From contig NC_011830.1 in NCBI RefSeq assembly GCF_000021925.1, positions 1,140,501 through 1,204,500 of the forward strand: DNA of 64,000 nucleotides. The letters are read 5' to 3'. The position numbers and the translations under genes are program-made. Below, piece after piece: positions 15,800-24,404 of the stretch (positions within the stretch are counted from its first letter, which is position 1; each line of letters starts with the position of its first letter). A model generated the notes under the pieces. That model made no database searches, had not been told where the DNA came from, and saw nothing but the letters and a program-made list of their open reading frames with translations. The DNA is from Desulfitobacterium hafniense DCB-2. GTDB taxonomy: Bacteria; Bacillota; Desulfitobacteriia; Desulfitobacteriales; Desulfitobacteriaceae.

Positions 15800-17420
15800 A
15801 ATCAGTGGGCAAAAAAGGCAACAAGAAACCATCTCATTCCCAAACTATCGTGGGAAAAAGTTACAAAAATGGAGTATCGGTTAGCGCAATTCATGCTTGG
15901 TTTGCATTCCCCCTATTGCCATGTGGCCTATAGATTTGGTTGCTGCGTAGCAGAGCATCAACCATACGGACGAGTTTGCGTGCAGTAAGCACGAGAGCAC
16001 GGCGATGATGATGAGTCTTACTTTCCGAAAATTTACGTTGGTAGAAGACCTTGTACTCTGGTTCCTTTTGGCGTACTAAGTTAGCAGCCTGGATGATATA
16101 ACTGCGCAAGTAGGTGTTGCCAGTTCGGGTTAAGGGTGTGTCATCGGCTGTAAAATCACCTGACTGGTGGGTACGCCAGGTTAACCCAATAAACTTTGCT
16201 AAGGCTCCTTCATTCGGAAAACGACGGATGTCTCCGATCTCAGCAATAATACCAGCTGAAAGCACAGGGCCAATACCGGGAATGGTAATGAGCGTATTCG
16301 GGAAATGCCTGATTTCTGCTTCGATTGCCTTATCGATTTTCTTTACCTGCTTCTCCAAGGTGTGGATGGTTTCAATGCTCGTGGCCAGGATAAGGTTAAT
16401 GGGTTGCAATAGGCTTCCACGCAGTCGATGGGCCTTGCGGGCAGCTTCCTTCAACTCTCTGGCTTTGGTTTCCGGATCCTCGAAATGACGTTTTCCTTTC
16501 TCCATGAGGAAATCAATCAGTTCATCAAGCGGTCGAGCCGCAACCTCTTCTGGAGAAAAAAACTCAAGTGTCAAGGATTCAGAAGTAGCGCCGAAAGTGT
16601 TACTAAAAACCGCACCTTGGGCAAGCGTGCTAAACTTCAAGAACAAGTTCGTGAGAAAATAATTCTTCTCTCTGGAAATCATCTCAATCAAATGACACCG
16701 AAAGCGAGTGAGGCGCTGTAAGGGTAAGTAGCGGAAATCGACCTGAGAGCCCTCTGGGAGCCGACCGAAGCGTAGACGTTCGGCAATGACCCAGGCATCA
16801 ATCCAATCGTTTTTCGGAAGGTCCACATAAGCCTTCTTGAAATTAGCAACGACCTTGGGGTTAAAGGAATAAATTTGGGGCTGCAAAGGGGCTAAAGAAT
16901 GGTCTTCCGCTAAGAACATTTGTAACGGCCAACTGTATACGGAAGTGGCCTCTAAACCAATAACCAGCCGGTCCACATTCACTTGAGCACAGGCGTCAAA
17001 GAGATATCGGGCAACTTGCTCACAACCAGGCTGATCATTCAAAGCCCGTAGCCTTTTAACCGGTTCATTACCACGCTCATCTAAGATTCGCACTTTAAAA
17101 TCACTGGAACTCACATCAATACCGACAAATAAACTCAATTAAAATCACCTCACTTTCTGAGCCAAACAATTTGTAAGATTAACGTTGGGACCAGGCACCA
17201 CAACAGGTCAACAACCTCGCCGAATCAGCACTTGTCCTAAAAAGACCTTGGATCCAACCGATCTGCTACTATCGGAGGAGTTCCCTTTAAGCTGTGCAAC
17301 CTTCGAGTTAAAAGTTCAAATTGTGGGCTGGCAGTCAGACTTAAAAAGAGGTCAGAGCCTCAAGGAGGAAAAGGCTTTGCCAGAACGAACCTCACGGTAC
17401 CATTTTGCTTGAAATCCCAA
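15800..17420 (-). mobile_element. IS110-family insertion sequence (ends approximate)
   Basis: The element contains a complete IS110-type recombinase gene. This family lacks terminal inverted repeats and makes no clear target duplication, so the ends cannot be fixed from one copy; the limits given only bracket the non-coding flanks. It lies between amt and the PII gene that normally forms one operon with amt. In the IS110 group the non-coding end upstream of the recombinase encodes a bridge RNA; here that would fall at about 17139-17420, where no gene is seen. Confidence 0.6.
15891..17138 (-). CDS. IS110-family transposase (DEDD recombinase)
   Basis: 415 residues from TTG 17138, with GAGGTG 7 bp upstream. 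The N-terminal RuvC-like DEDD domain starts MSLFVGIDVSSSDFKVRIL and contains VIGLEATSVYSWPL and KNDWIDAWVIAERL. The C-terminal Transposase_20 domain contains ITIPGIGPVLSAGIIAEIGD and FIGLTWRTHQSGDF. It appears intact. It is encoded opposite to the surrounding amt and PII genes. Confidence 0.95.
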   Translation of the reverse strand: MSLFVGIDVSSSDFKVRILDERGNEPVKRLRALNDQPGCEQVARYLFDACAQVNVDRLVIGLEATSVYSWPLQMFLAEDHSLAPLQPQIYSFNPKVVANFKKAYVDLPKNDWIDAWVIAERLRFGRLPEGSQVDFRYLPLQRLTRFRCHLIEMISREKNYFLTNLFLKFSTLAQGAVFSNTFGATSESLTLEFFSPEEVAARPLDELIDFLMEKGKRHFEDPETKARELKEAARKAHRLRGSLLQPINLILATSIETIHTLEKQVKKIDKAIEAEIRHFPNTLITIPGIGPVLSAGIIAEIGDIRRFPNEGALAKFIGLTWRTHQSGDFTADDTPLTRTGNTYLRSYIIQAANLVRQKEPEYKVFYQRKFSESKTHHHRRALVLTARKLVRMVDALLRSNQIYRPHGNRGNANQA

Positions 17421-17485
17421 CAAACTTAAATACTTTTTTGTTGTCAAAGAACGATCTGAGGAATCTCAGGTATTCCTCATCCTGA

Positions 17486-17614
17486 GCCTGTGGACAGTGC
17501 CAGCCTGTGGAAAAGCCCTTTGGGGTCTGTCCTAAAAGAGCTTTCCCAACAGGCTTTGGACAAGTCGAATTTGAAGTATGCCTTGGGGTTGACTTGTCCA
17601 CACTGCCCACAGGC
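17486..17614. repeat. nested inverted repeats upstream of the first PII gene
   Basis: Outer arms GCCTGTGGACAGTG (17486-17499) and CACTGCCCACAGGC (17601-17614) pair at 13 of 14 positions. Inside lie GGAAAAGC/GCTTTCC (17509-17545) and GGACAAGTC (17558-17566)/GACTTGTCC (17591-17599). No convincing coding frame covers it. It may be the relic or end of another mobile element, or a structured RNA. The rest of 17139-17777 holds the IS110 flank and no gene. Confidence 0.5.
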
Positions 17615-17777
17615 ACGACGGCTGCATGGGGTATGCGTTATCCTGTGTGCATCTTGTTGCGGTTGACCATATCTACTGAATTTCCAGTTTTCTATGGTCA
17701 TTTAAATACCCCACGTTCCATTAGTTTTTGGGACTCGTGGGGCAGGAACTAAATCAATTATACGAGGAGGAAATTCA

Positions 17778-18116
17778 ATGAAAAAGATTGAAGCGATTAT
17801 CCGACCGAGCAAACTGGATGAAGTACAAAGTGCTCTGGATCGTTTTGGGGTAAGCGGGCTGACTGTGACTCATGTCATTGGCTGCGGTAAGCAAAAGGGC
17901 CATACCCAGGTTTACAGAGGGGTAGAGTATAAAGTTTTTCTTCTCCCCAAAGTAAAGATTGAAGTTGTAGTTAACGATCAGGCGGTGGATGAAGTGGTCA
18001 GAATCATTTCCGATGAGGCCCGCAGCGGCGAAGTGGGAGATGGGAAAATCTTTATTTACCCCGTTGAAGGAGCTATCCGTATCCGCACCGGTGAGATAGG
18101 AGAAACTGTTTTATAA
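17778..18116 (+). CDS. PII signal transduction protein, first copy
   Basis: 112 residues, the canonical GlnB/GlnK length. The T-loop RGVEYKVFLLPKVKIEVV holds Tyr51, and the C-terminal signature GEVGDGKIFIYPVEGAIRIR is complete. Such proteins bind ATP/ADP and 2-oxoglutarate and block Amt when nitrogen is ample. Linkage to amt suggests a GlnK role. ACGAGGAGG precedes the start. About four fifths of residues are identical to the second copy at 19546. A strong terminator follows directly. Confidence 0.93.
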   Translation: MKKIEAIIRPSKLDEVQSALDRFGVSGLTVTHVIGCGKQKGHTQVYRGVEYKVFLLPKVKIEVVVNDQAVDEVVRIISDEARSGEVGDGKIFIYPVEGAIRIRTGEIGETVL

Positions 18117-18128
18117 GTATAACGCTCG

Positions 18129-18166
18129 GAGGCCGGAAGAGGATTGTTCTCTCCGGCCTCTTTTTT
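18129..18166 (+). terminator. terminator after the first PII gene
   Basis: GAGGCCGG (18129-18136) pairs with CCGGCCTC (18153-18160), extended by AGAG/CTCT, and is followed by six T. Confidence 0.85.
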
Positions 18167-18327
18167 GTTGATTCAGTTTAAGCTGTCGCGCAGGTGATTT
18201 CCGTCATTGTACCTGGGGATGCCTATGGAAAAATCGAGAATGAATACAATATTTTATTCACAAAGCAATTGTCAGTTTACCGATACCGTGTAAAATAAAA
18301 CTATGCATAAACTTAAATAAGGGAAGC

Positions 18328-18367
18328 AAAGGCGCTTATAAAGACTTTATCTTTATAAGCGCCTTTT
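18328..18367 (+). terminator. long hairpin before the MCP/Cache gene
   Basis: AAAGGCGCTTATAAAG (18328-18343) pairs perfectly with CTTTATAAGCGCCTTT (18351-18366) around a 7-base loop. The T run after it is short. It ends 35 bp before the proposed TTG start, so it is either a terminator in front of a new unit or an attenuator for the downstream gene. Confidence 0.55.
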
Positions 18368-18401
18368 GTGCATGGAAAAATATGCAAAAGGAGGCGATCT
18401 T

Positions 18402-19406
18402 TTGAAAGTAAATGAATTAAGCATCGATGCCTCAATTCTGTTGGTCGAATTGAAAGAAGCAAACCAAAACATGGGGAAAGTGATCGAATCCATCCAAGAG
18501 GTTGCTAAGCATACCAACCTGCTGTCTTTAAATTCTGCCATAGAAGCGGCCAGAGCGGGAGAAGCAGGGCGAGGATTCCGTGTGGTGGCTGATGAGATTA
18601 AGAAGCTGGCTACCCGGAGCTTGGCCTCAACCAAGGAAAGTACTCAAATCGTCGAGAATATCCAGATTAAGGCCAATGAAGTTATGGCAGTGCGGACAGC
18701 CGATGTGGCCTATGATACCATAGACAAAATCGATCGCAATCTATTCGAGCGGAATTGTGATGCCCAAGCCTGGGCAAGATTTGATAAGGTCAAGCATTGT
18801 TTTCTCGCAGACGATCCTCAGCGGATCGCCGCATGCAATACTTTATTGAAATCCCTTGTCGAGATTTATGAAGTTTACATAGATCTTTATGTATTGGATC
18901 CGGAAGGAACCATTGTATCGGCAGGAGTCCATACAGAACTCATCGGCAAGAATTTCGCCGATAAACCTTGGTTTATCGAAGCCAAGGCAGCCAATGCTAT
19001 TTCTGTAAGCGATCTCTATTTATCCCCTTTGGAAAACCGCTATACAGTAGCCTACACATGCCCGATTGTCAGTGACGAGGGAGAGGTTTTAGGTTATTTC
19101 TCCACCCGTTTTAATTGGGATTTTATCTATGATATCATCGACAGTGCCCGGATTGGGAAAAATGGAGAAGTTTATGTCCTAAACAAAGAAGGCTATGTGA
19201 TAGCCAGCCGTAATCGCAAAGGAGTTCTTAAAGATAATCTTAAACATTTAGAGGCTGCCAGGCGGGCCATTAACGGAGAGACCTATGGATTTCTCTTTGA
19301 GAATAACGGTCAAAAGAGCACGAAAATTTATGGTTATGCTCATACCAGAGGTTATAATGCTTATCAGGGGAAGAATTGGTCAGCTCTAATCTGTGAAACG
19401 ATCTAA
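18402..19406 (+). CDS. soluble chemoreceptor-like protein: MCP signalling tip then Cache domain
   Basis: 334 residues from TTG 18402, chosen because AAAAGGAGG lies 7 bp upstream; earlier in-frame starts fall in a hairpin. Residues about 38-72 are an MCP hairpin tip (NLLSLNSAIEAARAGEAGRG, then VVADEIKKLA), but the surrounding coiled coils are short. Residues about 115-330 form a Cache-type double sensor: LYVLDPEGTIVSAG, KPWFIEAKAANAISVSDLY, GEVYVLNKEGYVIAS. No membrane segment or signal peptide is seen. The order is opposite to normal receptors (sensor first) and the sensor would be cytoplasmic. Flanked by two PII genes, so a nitrogen-related signal is inferred only. Confidence 0.75.
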   Translation: MKVNELSIDASILLVELKEANQNMGKVIESIQEVAKHTNLLSLNSAIEAARAGEAGRGFRVVADEIKKLATRSLASTKESTQIVENIQIKANEVMAVRTADVAYDTIDKIDRNLFERNCDAQAWARFDKVKHCFLADDPQRIAACNTLLKSLVEIYEVYIDLYVLDPEGTIVSAGVHTELIGKNFADKPWFIEAKAANAISVSDLYLSPLENRYTVAYTCPIVSDEGEVLGYFSTRFNWDFIYDIIDSARIGKNGEVYVLNKEGYVIASRNRKGVLKDNLKHLEAARRAINGETYGFLFENNGQKSTKIYGYAHTRGYNAYQGKNWSALICETI

Positions 19407-19545
19407 ACCTACTGTGAAGGGGCGTTTATACTTATAAGATGGAAGGGATTATTAGCTATTGTGGGAATTTTCGTTCAACGAAGTTGAATATGAAGGATTT
19501 CAACGGTTACAGAGTGAATACTTATTCCTAAAGGAGGGGATCCTA

Positions 19546-19884
19546 ATGAAGAAAATTGAAGCAATAGTTCGCCCAGGTAAACTTGATGATGTTCAATCGG
19601 CATTGGATGACTTTGGCGTCAGTGGATTGACCGTAACTCAGGTTTTGGGATGCGGTAACCAAAAGGGCCATACTCAGGTCTATCGAGGGGTAGAGTATAA
19701 GGTATATCTGCTTCCCAAGGTGAAGATCGAAGTGGTTGTTACAGATCAGGATGTTGACCAAGTGATTTCCATCATAACTCAAGCTGCCCGTACCGGCGAA
19801 GTAGGAGATGGGAAAATTTTTGTCTATCCAGTGGAAGAAGCAATCCGGATCCGCACAGGAGAGAAAGGCGACGATGTGCTGTAA
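19546..19884 (+). CDS. PII signal transduction protein, second copy
   Basis: 112 residues from ATG 19546, after AAAGGAGGGG. Same organisation as the first copy with Tyr51 kept in RGVEYKVYLLPKVKIEVV. Differences cluster near residues 66-83, outside the T-loop. Probably arose by duplication together with, or around, the MCP/Cache gene. The partner protein is unknown; the second copy may serve another target than Amt. Confidence 0.92.
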   Translation: MKKIEAIVRPGKLDDVQSALDDFGVSGLTVTQVLGCGNQKGHTQVYRGVEYKVYLLPKVKIEVVVTDQDVDQVISIITQAARTGEVGDGKIFVYPVEEAIRIRTGEKGDDVL

Positions 19885-19893
19885 GCAAAAAAG

Positions 19894-19935
19894 AGGACCC
19901 TTGAGTTTATTGTTTTACTCAGGGTCCTTTTTTAT
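19894..19935 (+). terminator. terminator after the second PII gene
   Basis: AGGACCCTTGAGT pairs with ACTCAGGGTCCT and is followed by TTTTTTATTTT. The next 240 bases to dctP are A+T-rich with no gene. Confidence 0.85.
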
Positions 19936-20177
19936 TTTCTAAATTATTTGAATAACAATAGCTGGAAAAAGAACGACAAATACTTTAAGAGTGTCAATAG
20001 GTATAGGGTAGGACGACCTGTCAATAAACGGTATTGTTTATGACCAAAATGAACTTTATTACCAATATGGTCAAATTATTGATGATTAGTAAAGAAGAAC
20101 ATAAAATAGCTTAAAAAGTCAGTATATTCAGAATATATAAATAATTAGTTGCAATAATCACAAGGTGAGGGCGGTCA

Positions 20178-21194
20178 ATGAGTACAAAAATATATGCTAT
20201 TATCCTGGGTTGTTTGCTCTTGTGGATTACTGGCTGCCAAAGAAATGTGATTGATCAACAACAAGTTACTAAGGATGAAAGGATTGTTATTAAGTTTTCC
20301 CATGTGGTTGCTGAAAATTCTCCCAAAGGATTGGCGGCAGAGCGGTTTGCCTCGCTGGTGCGCAGAAGAACCGGGGGATACGTGGAGGTTCAAGTCTATC
20401 CTAATTCTGAACTCTATAAAGATGGGGAAGAATTTGATGCCTTAAAAAATGGTGCAATAGAAATGATTGCTCCGGCAACCTCCAAATTATCGGCAATGAT
20501 CCCCGAGTGGCAGCTTTTTGACTTACCGTATGCTTTTAATAATTTAGAGAATATCCCTTACTTCGTAGATGGTCCAGTTGGTCAAATGCTATTGGCTCGA
20601 CTGGAGGAACATAGCATGCTGGGGTTGGCCGTTTGGCATAATGGGTTTAAGCAAATGACCAATAGCTCACATCCCTTGCAGCGACCTGAGGACTACAGGG
20701 GACTGGAATTTCGCATCATGCCTTTTTCAAACACCCTAAAGTACCAATTCGAAGTTCTCGGCGCCGTCGCTCATCCTCTCGCCTTCAGTGATGTTCATGC
20801 GGCCTTAGAGACAGGTGGAGTAGATGGAGAAGAAAATACCATATCCAACATTTTCACGCAGCGTTTTGATCAAGTCCAAAAATACTTAACAATTAGTGAC
20901 CACGGATATTTGGGTTATATAGTCATCGTTAACAAGGAGTTTTGGGAAGGATTGCCTGAAGGTATCCGCAAAATCTTAGAAGAGGCTTTGGCGGAAGTGA
21001 CTCTTTGGGAAAGGGAAAAAGCTGCAGAGGTCAATGCCCAACAATTAGCGGCGTTAGAAAGAGAGGGAGAGATTAAGATTCACTACTTAAATGCTGAGGA
21101 ACAGAAGGCTTTAGAAGAGGCCTTAGCACCGGTTTATGAAATGCTGGCTGAGGATATCGGTACTGAATTAGTTGATCTAATGCGTAATTCCTGA
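20178..21194 (+). CDS. TRAP transporter substrate-binding lipoprotein (DctP family), copy 1
   Basis: 338 residues. The signal peptide ends in the lipobox WITGC (Cys20), so it is a lipid-anchored extracellular binding protein. The DctP features are IKFSHVVAENSPKGLAAERF, the substrate-carboxylate arginine in EFRIMP, and GGVDGEENTISNI. The substrate is probably an organic acid but cannot be named. It precedes a second binding protein and the two membrane subunits. Confidence 0.9.
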   Translation: MSTKIYAIILGCLLLWITGCQRNVIDQQQVTKDERIVIKFSHVVAENSPKGLAAERFASLVRRRTGGYVEVQVYPNSELYKDGEEFDALKNGAIEMIAPATSKLSAMIPEWQLFDLPYAFNNLENIPYFVDGPVGQMLLARLEEHSMLGLAVWHNGFKQMTNSSHPLQRPEDYRGLEFRIMPFSNTLKYQFEVLGAVAHPLAFSDVHAALETGGVDGEENTISNIFTQRFDQVQKYLTISDHGYLGYIVIVNKEFWEGLPEGIRKILEEALAEVTLWEREKAAEVNAQQLAALEREGEIKIHYLNAEEQKALEEALAPVYEMLAEDIGTELVDLMRNS

Positions 21195-21302
21195 AAGGAG
21201 GTGGGGCTAAGAGGTTAGTTTACAAAGGGGTAGAGAGTTTAGGAGGAGACATAGAGATAAAACCTAAGTAAATAGGCCAAAGAATTTTGAGGAGGCGGAA
21301 TG

Positions 21303-22373
21303 ATGTTTTATTTCAAGAAAGATCACAAATCCCTGACCTTGTTTATGGTAATCACTTTAATTATGGCGTTAGCCTTGGCAGGCTGCTCATCTTCATCCAA
21401 TAGCAGCAACTCTGGTAATGCTGCTACTGCTGTCGATGGCGGAGAGAAAAAAGCCGATCCTATCATCGTTAAATTCTCCCATGTTACCACTATTGATTCC
21501 CCCAAAGGGCTGGCATCAGAGAAGTTTAAAGAGCTGGCAGAGAAGTACACAGATGGGCGGGTTACAGTGGAAGTCTATCCTTCTTCCCAGCTTTATGGCG
21601 ACAAAGAAGAGCTAGAAGCAGTACAGGCAGGGAATGTCCATATCATTGCTCCTTCTATTACCAAATTGGTAGGGATGAATCCCCAGTTCCAATATGTGGA
21701 TTTACCCTTCTTGTTTAAAGATAATGACGCTGTGTATAAGTTTTGGGAAAGTGATGCTAATAAGAAGTTGATGAACAGCTTGGATAACTATGGTGTGCGG
21801 TTGTTGGCAATGTGGCCTAACGGTTTTAAGCAATTTGTCAACGGAAAGTATCCCTTGGTGACCCCGGCAGATTTCAAAGGCCTGAAATTCCGGGTCCAAG
21901 CCGGTAGTGTTCTGGAAGCTCAATTTAAGGCCCTCGGTGCCGGCTCCGCTACTATCCCCTTTGGTGAAACCTATACCGCTTTACAGCAAGGTACTGTTGA
22001 TGCGACGGAAAACACCTTCAACAATATTGACACTCAAAAATACGCCGAAGTCCAAAAGCATTTAACAGTGTCTAACCATGGGCGCCTTGACTATTGTATT
22101 ATTGTTAATACTAAGTTTTGGGATGGGCTGCCTGGCGATATTCGCGAAGCTCTGGAAAAAGCAATGGCTGAAGCTACTGATTATGCCGTTGAATTGGCCG
22201 AGGATTTAGATCAGAAGAGTTTCGAGAATCTGAAAAACGCCGGCATGGAGGTTGTAGAGCTTAACGAAGCCCAACGGGCAGAGTTCGTAAAAATTATGGA
22301 GCCTGTGGTTGCAGAGTTTGAAAGTGTCATTGGTAAAGACATCATAGACGCTGCCCGTGCGGCCAATCAATGA
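21303..22373 (+). CDS. TRAP transporter substrate-binding lipoprotein (DctP family), copy 2
   Basis: 356 residues from ATG 21303, 7 bp after GGAGG (an ATG at 21300 is adjacent). Lipobox ALAGC follows a hydrophobic signal and precedes a Ser/Asn-rich linker. IKFSHVTTIDSPKGLASEKF, KFRVQAG (carboxylate arginine) and GTVDATENTFNNI match DctP and copy 1. The two copies are diverged paralogues, so the transporter may accept two related solutes. Confidence 0.92.
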   Translation: MFYFKKDHKSLTLFMVITLIMALALAGCSSSSNSSNSGNAATAVDGGEKKADPIIVKFSHVTTIDSPKGLASEKFKELAEKYTDGRVTVEVYPSSQLYGDKEELEAVQAGNVHIIAPSITKLVGMNPQFQYVDLPFLFKDNDAVYKFWESDANKKLMNSLDNYGVRLLAMWPNGFKQFVNGKYPLVTPADFKGLKFRVQAGSVLEAQFKALGAGSATIPFGETYTALQQGTVDATENTFNNIDTQKYAEVQKHLTVSNHGRLDYCIIVNTKFWDGLPGDIREALEKAMAEATDYAVELAEDLDQKSFENLKNAGMEVVELNEAQRAEFVKIMEPVVAEFESVIGKDIIDAARAANQ

Positions 22374-22397
22374 TAGGCATTCATAGAGGGTAAAATT

Positions 22398-22425
22398 GGG
22401 GCGGGATTACCCCGTCCCTTTTTTA
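22398..22425 (+). terminator. intra-operon terminator between dctP and dctQ
   Basis: GGGGCGGG (22398-22405) pairs with CCCGTCCC across an ATTA loop, followed by TTTTTTA. Partial read-through would give more binding protein than membrane subunits, a common arrangement. Confidence 0.7.
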
Positions 22426-22523
22426 TCGCGCTAATAGACAAATTTAAACAATAATAAATAAATTTAAGCAAATTATGACAGATAAAGCAATGACATGGAT
22501 TAAGAGAGAAGAGAGGTGTTTTA

Positions 22524-23057
22524 ATGAAGCGGTTTTGGCGGGCGTTTAATTTTTTAGAGGACATCCTTGCTGGTGGATTGTTGTTCATCGGAGTAACCGT
22601 CATCTTTTACGGAGTAATCATGCGTTATTTTTTTAATGACCCTCAACCTTGGGTGGATGAAATCTCGCAGTGGTTAATTATTTGGGGGACCTTGATTGGA
22701 GCCAGTGTGGCCTTAAGGAATAACCACCATATATCAGTGGAAATGCTTTATGATCGTCTACCCTTAAGGGGCCGATTTATGGTCACTATTTTTGCCCATA
22801 TGGTAGGACTTCTCTTTGGTATCTTTGTTCTTCGCTATGGTTTTGAGCTGGTAGCGTTTGTACACAAAACAGGGCAGAAGTCCACGGATACGGGAATATT
22901 TTTATATATTGTTTACTTTATCTTACCTTTGATGGGAGCGCTTTTGTCTATGCGTTTTGTGGTTAAACTTTATGAAACGTTGAAAAATGGCGGCAAGGAC
23001 TGGATGGCGGAGCAGGAAAGGAGCGTGAAGTCTGATGACCACAGCTTTACTGTTTAG
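22524..23057 (+). CDS. TRAP transporter small permease (DctQ)
   Basis: 177 residues with four predicted membrane helices (about 15-37, 52-70, 92-112, 130-150). The conserved DctQ motif PQPWVDEISQWLIIWGTLIGA follows helix 1. GAGAGGTG precedes the start. Overlaps dctM by 23 bp, so the two membrane subunits are translationally coupled. Confidence 0.92.
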   Translation: MKRFWRAFNFLEDILAGGLLFIGVTVIFYGVIMRYFFNDPQPWVDEISQWLIIWGTLIGASVALRNNHHISVEMLYDRLPLRGRFMVTIFAHMVGLLFGIFVLRYGFELVAFVHKTGQKSTDTGIFLYIVYFILPLMGALLSMRFVVKLYETLKNGGKDWMAEQERSVKSDDHSFTV

Positions 23058-24315
23058 TATCTTCGTTGTTCTCTTCCTTCTGCATGTCCCCATTGCAATT
23101 AGCTTGGCCATGTCCACTATTCTCATTTTCACGCTTACATCAGACTTTAATCTCATGATGATACCCCAAAGAATGTTTGCCGGAATCAATACAGCACCGC
23201 TCATGGCGATACCCGGATATGTACTGGCGGGAGTACTCATGTCCCGGGGAGGGGTATCCAAATATCTCATCGAATGTTTAAAGGCTTGGATCGGTCATTT
23301 GCCTGGTGGACTTTCCGTGGTCACGATTCTTGCCTGTACCCTTTTCGCCGCGATTTCCGGTTCCAGCCCAGCCACAGCGGCGGCGATTGGAGCTATCATG
23401 CTGCCGGCTATGTTGAAGGGTGGTTATCCTAAACGTTATACAATGGGCTTGATTGCTGCCTCCGGAACCTTAGGTATCCTCATTCCTCCCAGTATCCCTT
23501 TGATCGTGTACGGGGTGACTTCTGATACTTCCATCGGCAAGCTATTTATGGCCGGCATCATTCCGGGTCTCATCCTCGCTTCTACTCTGGTGATTATAGC
23601 CATTGTTTATGCCAAAATACACGGCTATGGACAGACAGAGAAAGCGACTTGGAGCGAGCGCTGGAAATCCACGATAAGGGCTATACCTGCCAGTTTTCTG
23701 CCTGTTTTAATTCTCGGCAGTATTTATGCGGGGATTTGTACACCCACAGAGGCAGCTGTTGTGGCAGTTTTCTATACTCTAATCATCTCTCTTTTTGTCT
23801 ATAAGGAATTGCGTCCGCAAGATTTTCGCAAGGTTTTGGTGGAAACCATCAATACAACCTCCATGATTTTCCTGATCATTGCGGCAGCCATGGTCTTTGC
23901 TCTATTCCTCACCAATAATCAGGTACCCAATAAGGTGGCTGCTTGGATCGGTGAATCCAGCGTTAATATCTTCGTCTTCTTCTTACTTACCCAGTTAATG
24001 TTCTTTGTTATGGGAACCTTCTTGGAGGCAGTGTCCATTATCTTGATCACCCTGCCTATTTTGCTTCCGATTATGAGAAGTATCGGCATCGATCCAATTC
24101 ACTTTGCTATTGTTATGACGGTGAATATGGAGTTGGCAATGATTACGCCACCGGTCGGCCTCAATCTCTTTGTGGTGAGCTCTATGGCCAAAGAAAAACT
24201 TGGGGAAGTGGTCATGGGGGTTCTTCCCTTCATCTTAGTGATGATTGTGATGCTGATTGTCCTCGTGGTATTCCCCGAGCTTTCACTTATGTTGCCAACG
24301 GCTGTCATGAAATAA
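23035..24315 (+). CDS. TRAP transporter large permease (DctM)
   Basis: 426 residues, about 12 membrane helices. The DctM signatures are SGSSPATAAAIGAIMLPAML and GILIPPSIPLIVYGV, with MELAMITPPVGLNLFVVSS near the end. It forms the sodium-driven translocation unit with DctQ. GGAAAGGAG lies upstream of ATG 23035 within dctQ. Confidence 0.95.
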   Translation: MTTALLFSIFVVLFLLHVPIAISLAMSTILIFTLTSDFNLMMIPQRMFAGINTAPLMAIPGYVLAGVLMSRGGVSKYLIECLKAWIGHLPGGLSVVTILACTLFAAISGSSPATAAAIGAIMLPAMLKGGYPKRYTMGLIAASGTLGILIPPSIPLIVYGVTSDTSIGKLFMAGIIPGLILASTLVIIAIVYAKIHGYGQTEKATWSERWKSTIRAIPASFLPVLILGSIYAGICTPTEAAVVAVFYTLIISLFVYKELRPQDFRKVLVETINTTSMIFLIIAAAMVFALFLTNNQVPNKVAAWIGESSVNIFVFFLLTQLMFFVMGTFLEAVSIILITLPILLPIMRSIGIDPIHFAIVMTVNMELAMITPPVGLNLFVVSSMAKEKLGEVVMGVLPFILVMIVMLIVLVVFPELSLMLPTAVMK

Positions 24316-24343
24316 CCATAACCTGCCTTCAATACCCTTTTAT

Positions 24344-24381
24344 AAAGCCCTCTTCAGGTTTTTCCTGAAGAGGGCTCTTTT
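24344..24381. terminator. bidirectional terminator between dctM and htrA
   Basis: AAAGCCCTCTTCAGG pairs with CCTGAAGAGGGCTCTTT with a four-T loop. It serves the convergent dctM and HtrA genes. Confidence 0.85.
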
Positions 24382-24404
24382 CGGGTCATATTGTTTAGGT
24401 TATA

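Noticed and set aside
17507..17752. Plus-strand frame of 81 codons before the first PII gene
   Set aside because: It runs through nested inverted repeats, has no ribosome-binding site and no domain.
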